Shown here in pieces: positions 1 through 7,052 of a DNA stretch of 8,981 nt; the stretch's first letter is position 1, and every line of letters begins with the position of its first letter. The position numbers were made by a program, and so were the translations under genes. The DNA is from Prolixibacteraceae bacterium. Its GTDB lineage: Bacteria; Bacteroidota; Bacteroidia; Bacteroidales; Prolixibacteraceae. The stretch spans positions 1 to 8,981 of the forward strand of contig JAQIDF010000060.1 in the NCBI GenBank assembly GCA_027858145.1. The letters run 5' to 3'. The notes beneath the pieces were generated by a model, which worked only from the letters and a program-made list of their open reading frames with translations, was not told the DNA's origin and ran no database searches.

Positions 1-1
1 T

Positions 2-187
2 GAGCAAGGAGCAATTGTCGCCAAAAAACTGGCTGATTATTTACGGCGCCATCCTGAAATGGAAAAACGTTGTTCCAAAGAAGGGGGTGTCAGTTATTTT
101 ACAACTGAAAATCCTGACATTTTCAATGAAAAAGCATCATTATTTATTGACGATTTCGTGTCTTCCAAAAATATTCATTATTTATAA
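2..187 (+). CDS. murI: Glutamate racemase, C-terminal 61 residues (5' end outside window)
   Basis: Reading from base 2, the frame runs without interruption to TAA at 185-187. The encoded tail contains EQGAIVAKKLADYLRRHPEM at its start, followed by a CSKEGG turn and a YFTTENPDIFNEKASLFI segment. This is the characteristic end of Bacteroidota glutamate racemases: the EQG-IVA helix, the 'LxxHPE' helix and the 'FxTTxxxxxFxxxASxFL' final helix. MurI interconverts L- and D-glutamate in the cytoplasm and supplies D-Glu for peptidoglycan. The two catalytic cysteines lie upstream of the window, so activity cannot be judged here. The family is usually about 270 residues, so roughly three quarters of the gene is missing. 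It converges on the kinase gene that ends at 327. Identification rests on family recall of this C-terminus and is fairly secure. Confidence 0.85.
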   Translation, partial: EQGAIVAKKLADYLRRHPEMEKRCSKEGGVSYFTTENPDIFNEKASLFIDDFVSSKNIHYL

Positions 188-326
188 CCAATAGATCGTC
201 AGATTTTAGATATAAGACAATAGAGTTGGTCCATAATGCACTAGATGTCAATTACTTAACCAAAATATAGAATTGCTCATTGTCAATGTTTTAAAAAACT
301 TTAACGAACTATTGTATAGCCATTTT
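188..326. other. Convergent intergenic spacer, no clear element
   Basis: This A/T-rich gap separates the stop codons of murI (+) and the sugar kinase (-). I looked for a GC-containing hairpin followed by a T-run in either direction and found none. Only a weak A/T inverted repeat near 288-299 is present. No small ORF or RNA is recognisable. Confidence 0.5.
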
Positions 327-1178
327 CTATTTTAATTCAGGATGTTTTTGAAAATACTTTGCCAATCCTTTTATCGGTTCCTTTTCGATATTGCTTACAA
401 TTAATCCAAAGCTGTGTGCCATTTCTTTTAAAATATCGGCATGGCTGTATGCAATAGAACCACAAAATAATAGTTCATACTTGTCTGCATCGGGGTACAG
501 TGTTATATTTTTGATGAAGAACTTTTTAAACTGTTGTGCTACAGTATTTCTACAATATTGATCTGCAACGTTTTCCTCGGTGAAAGGAGCAAAACCAGCC
601 AGGAAACGGTTAGGCATAGGACTTTGATAAACCCTTTCCAATACTTGTTTGGCTGAAATGTTAAATGAATTTCCAAATTTTTTCGAAATGTGTTCAGGCA
701 TTTGCATAGTAAGATAATCAGTTACCAGTTGCTTTCCAATTGATACACCGCCACCATCGTCGCCAAGTACATAACCCAGCGATGGCCTCTGATGGATTAT
801 TTGTGAACCATCCCATATACACGAATTTGAACCTGTACCCAGTAAGCCTATCATTCCTTTTTTATCTCCGGCCAGTGCCATACAGGCCGCTTTTAAATCG
901 GTATCAACATTGATGCTTTTGCAGTTAAAAATATGGCTTAGGGCTAATTCTATCTTTTCAATGTTATTAACAGAAGAACACCCGGCTCCAAAGTAATATA
1001 TGGCATCCAGCTTGTATTGTTGGTTGACGACAGATACCGGGCGCATAATAGTTTCTATTTCGGATATTGATAGAATATACGGGTTGATGCCTGGTGTGTT
1101 GTGTAGGTCTTCGGTGTTGTTTTGGTCAACAATGCACCACTGTGTTTTTGTCGATCCGCTTTCGGCAATTAGTATCAT
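327..1178 (-). CDS. BadF/BadG/BcrA-type ATPase, probable N-acetylglucosamine (amino sugar) kinase
   Basis: The 283-residue protein belongs to the ASKHA (actin-like/sugar kinase) fold of the BadF/BadG/BcrA/BcrD group, which includes N-acetylglucosamine kinases. Visible motifs are the N-terminal phosphate-1 loop AESGSTKT (residues 4-11), the phosphate-2 loop GLLGTGSNS (111-119), the sugar-site loop GYVLGDDGGG (135-144) and the C-terminal adenosine motif LLFCGSIAY (236-244). Family members usually have Asp in the first loop (DSGSTKT); here it is Glu5, a conservative change. The frame is open 79 codons further upstream to 1415, but that extension lies antisense inside hydE. ATG at 1176-1178 starts exactly at the canonical beta-strand (MILIAESGST), so I chose it. 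Expected reaction: ATP-dependent phosphorylation of a free amino sugar in the cytosol. Being next to murI hints at cell-wall sugar salvage, but the exact substrate is inference. Confidence 0.85.
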   Translation of the reverse strand: MILIAESGSTKTQWCIVDQNNTEDLHNTPGINPYILSISEIETIMRPVSVVNQQYKLDAIYYFGAGCSSVNNIEKIELALSHIFNCKSINVDTDLKAACMALAGDKKGMIGLLGTGSNSCIWDGSQIIHQRPSLGYVLGDDGGGVSIGKQLVTDYLTMQMPEHISKKFGNSFNISAKQVLERVYQSPMPNRFLAGFAPFTEENVADQYCRNTVAQQFKKFFIKNITLYPDADKYELLFCGSIAYSHADILKEMAHSFGLIVSNIEKEPIKGLAKYFQKHPELK

Positions 1179-1217
1179 ATATTTCGATTTTAAGCTAATA
1201 TATTTAATTGTATCTAT

Positions 1218-1225
1218 TATTTTTG
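1218..1225 (+). promoter_or_regulatory. Candidate Bacteroidota -7 box for hydE
   Basis: TATTTTTG matches the TAnnTTTG -7 consensus of the Bacteroidota primary sigma factor exactly. It lies 17 bases before the hydE ATG, in the 64-bp gap between the divergent kinase and hydE. No convincing -33 TTTG is seen at the expected spacing, and an A/T-rich gap can produce this match by chance. Confidence 0.35.
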
Positions 1226-1242
1226 CATTTTGTAACAGGAAT

Positions 1243-2322
1243 ATGAAAATTTCTTCAAAATTGTTGAATAAGACGGACTTTACCAAAGCCGAAATTGTTG
1301 AATTACTGAATGCTGATGGCGACAGTTGCTCAAAGCTGTTTGCTGTGGCCGACGAAATAAAACGTGAGTATATTGGTTCAAAAGTGTATTTCAGAGGGCT
1401 CATTGAGTTTTCCAATATTTGCTCAAAAGATTGCTTTTATTGCGGTATTCGCAAGTCCAATACAAATGTACACCGTTACAATTTATCCGATAATGAAATT
1501 TTGGATGCAGCCCGCTTTGCTTACGAGAATAATTATGGATCGTTGGTACTCCAGTCGGGGGAGATCGGGAATGATCAATTTGCGGGGCGCATCGAGAACT
1601 TGCTCAAAAAGATAAAAGCACTGAGCGATGATAAGCTGGGGATAACCCTTTCGGTTGGAGAGCAACCCCGTGATGTTTACAAACGTTGGTTCGATGCAGG
1701 TGCACACCGGTATTTGTTGCGTATCGAAACATCAATCCGGCAACTTTACAGACGTTTGCATCCTGACGGTCATAGTTTCGAAAATCGTTTGAAATGCCTG
1801 AAAACTTTGCAGGATATAGGTTACCAAACCGGGACGGGCGTTATGATTGGACTGCCACATCAAACTGTTGAAGATTTGGCCGACGATTTATTGTTTATGC
1901 AAAGTTTCAATATTGACATGGCGGGAATGGGACCGTATTTAGAACACGAAGAAACCCCGCTTTACGCTCACAACGATGTTTTGTGGCCCATTGAAAAGCG
2001 GTTTTCGATGGCACTGAAAATGATTGCCGTTTTACGCATTATGATGAAAGACATTAACATTGCTTCTGCAACAGCGCTTCAGGCCATAGATCCTTTGGGA
2101 CGGGAGAAGGGCGTAAAGGTCGGCGCCAATGTAATTATGCCCAATATTACCCCCGGTATGTACCGAAACGATTACTCCCTTTATCAGAACAAACCATGCA
2201 CCGATGAAGAGCCTGCACAATGTCGTGGTTGCCTCGATGCACGACTTGCCTTGGCCGATAGCGATATTGGTTATGGCGAGTGGGGCGATTCGAAGCACTA
2301 TTTTCGTAGGATGAAAAAATAA
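1243..2322 (+). CDS. hydE: [FeFe]-hydrogenase H-cluster radical SAM maturase HydE
   Basis: The product has 359 residues, close to the roughly 350 of characterised HydE. The radical-SAM cluster motif CX3CX2C is C60-SKD-C64-FY-C67, followed by GIR as in HydE. A SAM-binding QSGE segment (105-108), the RIETS...LYRRLHP stretch (160-174) and GTGVMIGLPHQT (197-208) with DMAGMGPYLEH (225-235) are all HydE hallmarks. Near the C-terminus, C319, C327 and C330 have the x7/x2 spacing of the optional second cluster site known from Thermotoga HydE. HydE acts in the cytoplasm with HydF and HydG to build the diiron subcluster of [FeFe]-hydrogenase. ATG at 1243 was chosen because the open frame back to 1000 is only the antisense of the kinase gene. 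No strong Shine-Dalgarno is present. No hydF, hydG or hydrogenase subunit lies within the window; the gene appears monocistronic, between divergent and convergent neighbours. Confidence 0.94.
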   Translation: MKISSKLLNKTDFTKAEIVELLNADGDSCSKLFAVADEIKREYIGSKVYFRGLIEFSNICSKDCFYCGIRKSNTNVHRYNLSDNEILDAARFAYENNYGSLVLQSGEIGNDQFAGRIENLLKKIKALSDDKLGITLSVGEQPRDVYKRWFDAGAHRYLLRIETSIRQLYRRLHPDGHSFENRLKCLKTLQDIGYQTGTGVMIGLPHQTVEDLADDLLFMQSFNIDMAGMGPYLEHEETPLYAHNDVLWPIEKRFSMALKMIAVLRIMMKDINIASATALQAIDPLGREKGVKVGANVIMPNITPGMYRNDYSLYQNKPCTDEEPAQCRGCLDARLALADSDIGYGEWGDSKHYFRRMKK

Positions 2323-2346
2323 ATTCAGGTTTAATGTGTGCTTATT

Positions 2347-5058
2347 TTATACCTCAAGCTTTCGTCCCGAGTGCCGAATCATCTGCGATATCATCTCGTT
2401 GAATTCATCTGCCCTTAATAGTTCTTCAAGTGTTAAAATCATACGGTATTTCCATTGGTTTCTCTCGTCGCTGGGAACGTTTATCCTTTCTTTGTCGGTC
2501 TGATCCCAACGCAAAGTGCCGTCCATTGCTACTAAATCCTGAATAGGGAAAATAGTCCACATCGCGGGCGAATGCATGTGTTGATTAATGATTTCCTTAC
2601 AGATCCATGGCTCAGCGAAATATGGTGCCTGCCCGTTGTGCCCAAGCATGGTGTGGTAAAAACGTTGCGTTCGTTCATGGTTTTCTTCCCACCACCCGCG
2701 AATGGTAGACATGTCGTGGGTTGATGTGGTGCAAACACTCATGTAAGGTGCATCGGCCGGGTGTGCGAATTCTATGTTGGGGTTTTTAGGCATGCGTTGT
2801 ATTTCCAGACTTAAAATATTTAGTTCATTCATCACGTAAGGAACAGTTTCAGGTATCATGCCCAAATCTTCACCGCATACCATCATGTTTCCTGCGTTAA
2901 TGATGAAGGGGAGTTTAGACATTGCTTCTTTTTCCCAAAATTCTTCGTGACGTTTGTAATAGAAATCGATATACAGGTTATCTATTTTGTTTTTGGTTTC
3001 TGCATCAAGTTCACTGTAGGAATGGGTATATTGAAGCGTAATTCTGGGGTGGTAGGCCAGATGATCGGTGTAAGGGTCGCGAATAAATAGTACTTCATCC
3101 AATAACGAGATAAGGCCATCGCGAATGATGACATTCTTTTCCGAAAGCTTTTGTCCCGATTCCATTTCAGGTGTAAAATGATTGTATATGCCGAGTTGTG
3201 TTTTAAAACCATCTTTCAATTCAAAAACATTGTATTCCGGTTCGTCCAGGTATAACATGCGCACTTCATCGGTGTATTCTCCAAAAATTTCGTGTAGAAA
3301 GTGTCCCCGGATGTAAGGTTTTGTAAAACGTTGTTCGTCGAACCATATACCGTAATCAGATATTTCATCGGGCAAAAGGGAAATTGCAGGCTTGAAATAG
3401 CCTAATAGTCCGTGTAGCGTGTCTTTGGGTATTTCCCATATCCTGAAAAAGCCAAGAATATGGTCAATACGGTAAGCGTCAAAGTATTTGGACATCATGT
3501 TAAGCCTTTTCCGCCACCATGTAAAGTTGTCTTTAGCCATTTCGTGCCAGTTATAGGTAGGAAAGCCCCAGTTCTGTCCTAAAACAGCAAAATCATCAGG
3601 TGGAGCGCCGGCTTGTTTGTTCAGGTTAAACAATTGAGGTTGTGCCCATGCTTCAATACTGTTCGGACTTATTCCAATTGGTATATCACCTTTTAGGGCA
3701 ACTCCGTGTTCGTGAGCATATTTTACAACTTCTTTTAATTGCTTGTCGAGGCTGTATTGTATGAAGTAATGCACCGCAATGTGTTCATGATGACTGGCTT
3801 TGGGATTGGTGAGCATGCTAATATTTTCAGGCGAATAATCGCTCCACTTTCCCCATTCTTTGAAATTACAGGTTTTGTAACGGTCGCGCAGAAAGCAAAA
3901 AGCGGCATAGGGCTCCAGCCATTCCCGGTTTTCTTCAAAAAATGTTTTGTACGCCTTGGTACGTTTTACTTTTTTCCAATCCTGGTCGAATATCAATTTG
4001 AAATATTGCGACTTGAATTTAGTGACTTCTACGTAATCGACATACGGTTTTGAGTTGAGCACATCTTTGGCCAGGTCGAATTCATCTTGTAGCTTTTCAT
4101 CGTTTAAAATCCCCAGTGTTTCGAGGTTTAAATAGATGGGGTGTAGTGCCAGTACCGAAATTGATTTGTATGGGTATGAATCGAGCCATGAGTGGGTGGC
4201 CACAGTCTCATTAACCGGAAGTACCTGTATCATTTTTTGTCCGGTTAGCACACACCAGTCAACCATTTTTTTTAAGTCGTTGAATTCGCCTACGCCAAAA
4301 CTTTCTTCGGTACGAAGTGAGAAAACAGGCACAGCCACACCGGCTCCCTTCCAGTATGGGTTTGAGTATCTGAAATGTTCATCGTTTTGTACATGCAGTA
4401 TGCTTATGTTTCCTGAGTTTATATCGGAAATGTTACGTGCATCTCCATTTTCCCATTCCTTAATTGTTTTCGTTCTTTTATCAAGTAAAACATATTTATA
4501 ATGAACTGGAAAATTAATGTTGCTGATATCAATTCTGATTTTGCATAGTGGAAATTCAGCATGGTTCATTATTAGTGGTTTTTTCCAGTTTCCCAGTTGT
4601 TTTGTGTTTCCAATAATGCCTAAAAGCATACTCTGAGGCACCCTTGGGGCACGCATTTGAAAAAGGATAAATTTCTCGGGTGTGGCTTTATCTTCTTTTC
4701 TCTCCGGTAGTGTATGTTTCATAAAAACATCTGTAAATGCTTTAGAATAAAAAACATAATGGCTATCTGAATGTGAGCGCCAAAAGTCTCTGATATTTGC
4801 AACGGGCGCCTTAAAAAAGTTGAAAAGCCGGTTGTTGCCACCTTCCCAGATTATAGTGTTATTTCTCTTAAGAAAATATTTGTATTCAAAAGTTATGACT
4901 TGTTTAATATTTATCGATGTTTCCCACTCACCATTTCCATTATATTCCATTAGTAAGGCTGAATTTTTATCCCATTCCCCAAATGATTTATTTGAACCGG
5001 AAATCCACAAGGTTTCACCCCACTTCGTATGGTAGTTTATTTTGAAAGTCGTTTCCAT
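2347..5058 (-). CDS. malQ: 4-alpha-glucanotransferase, DPE2-type GH77 with two N-terminal CBM20 domains
   Basis: This 903-residue disproportionating enzyme transfers glucosyl or maltosyl units between alpha-1,4-glucans and frees glucose from maltose. Two starch-binding CBM20 domains come first: residues about 1-95 (LWISGSNKSFGEWD at 17-30, YKYFLK at 59-64) and about 125-225 (GIIGNTKQLGNWKK at 147-160, YKYVLL at 187-192). The GH77 barrel starts near 235 (GVAVPVFSLRTEESFGVGEF). Catalytic residues fit the family: nucleophile Asp532 in RIDH, acid/base Glu730 in GEDLG, and transition-state stabiliser Asp782 in THD. The substrate loop GAPPDDF...GQNWGFPTYNW lies at 484-504. About 160 residues (near 550-715) separate the nucleophile strand from the acid/base, the insertion typical of plant DPE2 and Bacteroidota homologues. 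There is no signal peptide, so it is cytosolic. It is probably its own transcription unit, since a terminator precedes it on this strand. The ATG at 5056-5058 directly begins the first CBM20. Confidence 0.95.
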   Translation of the reverse strand: METTFKINYHTKWGETLWISGSNKSFGEWDKNSALLMEYNGNGEWETSINIKQVITFEYKYFLKRNNTIIWEGGNNRLFNFFKAPVANIRDFWRSHSDSHYVFYSKAFTDVFMKHTLPERKEDKATPEKFILFQMRAPRVPQSMLLGIIGNTKQLGNWKKPLIMNHAEFPLCKIRIDISNINFPVHYKYVLLDKRTKTIKEWENGDARNISDINSGNISILHVQNDEHFRYSNPYWKGAGVAVPVFSLRTEESFGVGEFNDLKKMVDWCVLTGQKMIQVLPVNETVATHSWLDSYPYKSISVLALHPIYLNLETLGILNDEKLQDEFDLAKDVLNSKPYVDYVEVTKFKSQYFKLIFDQDWKKVKRTKAYKTFFEENREWLEPYAAFCFLRDRYKTCNFKEWGKWSDYSPENISMLTNPKASHHEHIAVHYFIQYSLDKQLKEVVKYAHEHGVALKGDIPIGISPNSIEAWAQPQLFNLNKQAGAPPDDFAVLGQNWGFPTYNWHEMAKDNFTWWRKRLNMMSKYFDAYRIDHILGFFRIWEIPKDTLHGLLGYFKPAISLLPDEISDYGIWFDEQRFTKPYIRGHFLHEIFGEYTDEVRMLYLDEPEYNVFELKDGFKTQLGIYNHFTPEMESGQKLSEKNVIIRDGLISLLDEVLFIRDPYTDHLAYHPRITLQYTHSYSELDAETKNKIDNLYIDFYYKRHEEFWEKEAMSKLPFIINAGNMMVCGEDLGMIPETVPYVMNELNILSLEIQRMPKNPNIEFAHPADAPYMSVCTTSTHDMSTIRGWWEENHERTQRFYHTMLGHNGQAPYFAEPWICKEIINQHMHSPAMWTIFPIQDLVAMDGTLRWDQTDKERINVPSDERNQWKYRMILTLEELLRADEFNEMISQMIRHSGRKLEV

Positions 5059-5077
5059 GGTACAATGTGTTTAGTAT

Positions 5078-5091
5078 TTATACTTGTATAA
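5078..5091. promoter_or_regulatory. Inverted repeat just upstream of the glucanotransferase start
   Basis: TTATAC-TT-GTATAA is a perfect 6-bp dyad with a 2-base spacer, centred about 26 bases before the malQ ATG. It sits where a repressor site overlapping the transcription start or leader would be. It is purely A/T-rich apart from one C and one G, so chance occurrence is quite possible. Confidence 0.25.
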
Positions 5092-5134
5092 GTTCGGATA
5101 TAAAATTCAGAAATAAAACTTAAAAGAATAAAAA

Positions 5135-5147
5135 AGCGTTAAACGCT
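5135..5147. promoter_or_regulatory. AGCGTT-A-AACGCT dyad upstream of malQ
   Basis: AGCGTTAAACGCT has two perfect 6-bp arms around a single A and stands out in otherwise A/T-rich DNA, 77-90 bases before the malQ ATG. It could be an operator for a maltose/starch regulator. On the - strand it can also form a small CGCT-closed hairpin followed by six T, so a weak backup terminator for the upstream ABC gene is an alternative. The sequence alone does not decide. Confidence 0.35.
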
Positions 5148-5214
5148 CAATTTTGGAGATGAATTTCAATATCCGGAGTTGTTGTGAATATAATATTTTA
5201 CTAAAAGGGGAAAA

Positions 5215-5253
5215 TAGAAAAAAGAGAACCGAAAATCGATTCTCTTTTTTCTA
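5215..5253 (-). terminator. Intrinsic terminator after the ABC exporter operon
   Basis: TAGAAAAAAGAGAA (5215-5228) pairs perfectly over 14 bp with TTCTCTTTTTTCTA (5240-5253). After a single C5229/A5239 mismatch, CGA/TCG pairs close a three-A loop. On the - strand the T-run forms the 3' arm. It starts 26 bases after the ABC exporter stop codon. It also separates that operon from malQ. The central 32 bases (5218-5249) recur exactly downstream of the tRNA gene at 8830-8861. Confidence 0.85.
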
Positions 5254-5279
5254 TTAGAATCGAGCATCTAATATCTGTG

Positions 5280-7052
5280 CTATGAAAGCTGCAAATCGCT
5301 CAAATTTTTATATTTTCCATCCTCTTTTGCCAGCAATTCATAATGACTGCCTGTTTCGACAATTTCACCGTGCTCCAGTACCACAATTTGGTCGGCATTT
5401 CTGATGGTTGACAAACGGTGCGCAATGACAATGGAAGTGCGGCCTTTCATTAGTTCGTTCAATGCATCCTGAACCAGTTTTTCGGAGGCCGAATCAAGTG
5501 ATGAAGTTGCCTCATCAAGAATCAGGATCCGGGGGTTTTTCAGGATTGCCCGGGCTATAGCAATACGTTGCCGTTGACCACCGGAAAGCTGTGTGCCCCT
5601 TTCACCAACCACCGTGTCTAATCCTTCGGTAAAGCGATCAATGAATTCCATGGCATTGGCCTTTTGAGCAGCAATAATAATTTGGTCGTTAGTGGCCCCG
5701 GGTTTCCCATAGCTAATGTTTTCCCGGATAGTACCGCCAAAAAGAAAGATGTCCTGAGGTACCAGGGCAATTTGCTTTCTTAATACAGAAATTGGGAAAT
5801 CCCTAATGTCAGTATCATCGTAAAAAAGTTGTTGTTTTTCAGGGTAGTGCAACATTAACAAAAGTGATGCTATGGTGCTTTTTCCGGCCCCGCTGGTTCC
5901 CGCCAATGCCACCATCGTATTGGGCTGAATATTCAATTTAATATTTTTTAGAACATCAATATTGGGTCTTTTGGGATAGGCAAATTTCAGGTTTTTAAAA
6001 CTAATGGCACCACGCAAACGGTATTTTTCGGGAATATTTTTCGGGGTTTGAATATTTTCCTCGTTTTCGTCAAATAATTCAAATAAATCTTCTGTAGCAC
6101 CAATAAATTTCTGAATATTGGCAAAGACACCTGCTAGTCCGCCTATATTTCCTCCAACAAATACTGAATAAATAACAAAGGAAAAGAGATCGCCGGCATC
6201 CAGATCTCCTGCAAGCATTAATCTGGATCCCTGCCAAACTACTGCTGAAATTGCCCCAAAAAGTCCAAGTATGATGAAGGCAGAAAAAGCTCCCCGGTAT
6301 TTGCCGCTTTTCATGCCCAGGGCTGCAATGCTTTCTGTTAACTTTTTGTAGCGCGATATTTCAATTTTTTCGTTGGTGTATGCTTTTACACTTTGGATGC
6401 CCTGCAATGTTTCTTCAATAACAGTATTCGAGTCGGCTACTTTTTTCTGTACATCTTTTGAGAGTCTGCGAATATAACGCCCAAAAAAGCGCGCCATAAC
6501 CATCGTAGGAGGCAGAATAACTAACATGAAAAGGGTTAGTTTAACCGATGTGATAGCCAAAAGAACAGTACCACCAATGATAATAATAATCTGGCGAATA
6601 AACTCCGCCAGTGTGGTGGTCATGGTTTCCTGCAGCAGAGTGACATCAGACGAAATACGACTGTTAAGTTCTCCAACCCGTTTGCTTTCAAAAAATTTTA
6701 TGGGTAGTTTAATAAGATGATTGTAGGTTGCTCTTCGCAATCCTGCTAATGATTTTTCAGTAACATTTACAAACAAAACAACCCGGAAATAAGAGAAAAT
6801 GGATTGTAAAATCAGAACAACTCCAAGTATTAGTGCGGTTTGATTAATGTTTTGTCCCAGGGTTCCCGACTCATCCGTCTTAATTAAATCGCCCAACAAC
6901 TTGGGAAAAGCAAGATTTGAGAGACTGGAACCTAATAAAAAGAATAACCCTATGGCATACTCCTTTCGATAAGGTTTTATGTACTTATACAGTTTAAATG
7001 CAGTAGACAATCCTTTTCGGGTGATTTTCTTTTTTGGTGGCTCTTCTGTCAT
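5280..7052 (-). CDS. Half-size ABC exporter (ABCB/MsbA-like), fused membrane and ATPase domains
   Basis: The 590-residue protein has an N-terminal six-helix ABC exporter domain and a C-terminal ATPase, so it should act as a homodimer in the inner membrane. Hydrophobic segments lie at about 32-49, 72-95, 151-169, 171-190, 255-277 and 286-311. ATPase motifs are all intact: Walker A GTSGAGKST (385-393), Q-loop VPQD (Gln433), signature LSGGQ (489-493), Walker B ILILDE (509-514), D-loop SSLD and switch His545 in IAHRLST. The frame is open to 7109, but ATG at 7050-7052 overlaps the aldo/keto reductase TGA as ATGA and precedes the usual basic, cytosolic N-terminus, so I prefer it; this implies translational coupling. 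The cargo cannot be told from the sequence. Lipid (MsbA), peptide and drug exporters all share this layout, so I give no gene symbol. Confidence 0.92.
   Translation of the reverse strand: MTEEPPKKKITRKGLSTAFKLYKYIKPYRKEYAIGLFFLLGSSLSNLAFPKLLGDLIKTDESGTLGQNINQTALILGVVLILQSIFSYFRVVLFVNVTEKSLAGLRRATYNHLIKLPIKFFESKRVGELNSRISSDVTLLQETMTTTLAEFIRQIIIIIGGTVLLAITSVKLTLFMLVILPPTMVMARFFGRYIRRLSKDVQKKVADSNTVIEETLQGIQSVKAYTNEKIEISRYKKLTESIAALGMKSGKYRGAFSAFIILGLFGAISAVVWQGSRLMLAGDLDAGDLFSFVIYSVFVGGNIGGLAGVFANIQKFIGATEDLFELFDENEENIQTPKNIPEKYRLRGAISFKNLKFAYPKRPNIDVLKNIKLNIQPNTMVALAGTSGAGKSTIASLLLMLHYPEKQQLFYDDTDIRDFPISVLRKQIALVPQDIFLFGGTIRENISYGKPGATNDQIIIAAQKANAMEFIDRFTEGLDTVVGERGTQLSGGQRQRIAIARAILKNPRILILDEATSSLDSASEKLVQDALNELMKGRTSIVIAHRLSTIRNADQIVVLEHGEIVETGSHYELLAKEDGKYKNLSDLQLS

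Noticed and set aside
1000..1242. 81-residue N-terminal extension of HydE
   Set aside because: It is antisense to the kinase gene and has no HydE similarity; length and motif positions fit the ATG at 1243.
1179..1415. 79-residue N-terminal extension of the sugar kinase
   Set aside because: It lies antisense within hydE and precedes the canonical start of the fold; the ATG at 1178 fits the family.
2316..2348. AAAATAA/TTATTTT inverted repeat between hydE and malQ as a bidirectional terminator
   Set aside because: The stem is seven A/T pairs only with a 19-base loop, too weak to call.
4136..4501. 121-codon + strand open frame and similar ones inside malQ
   Set aside because: They are antisense shadows of the glucanotransferase, with no family resemblance and no start signals.
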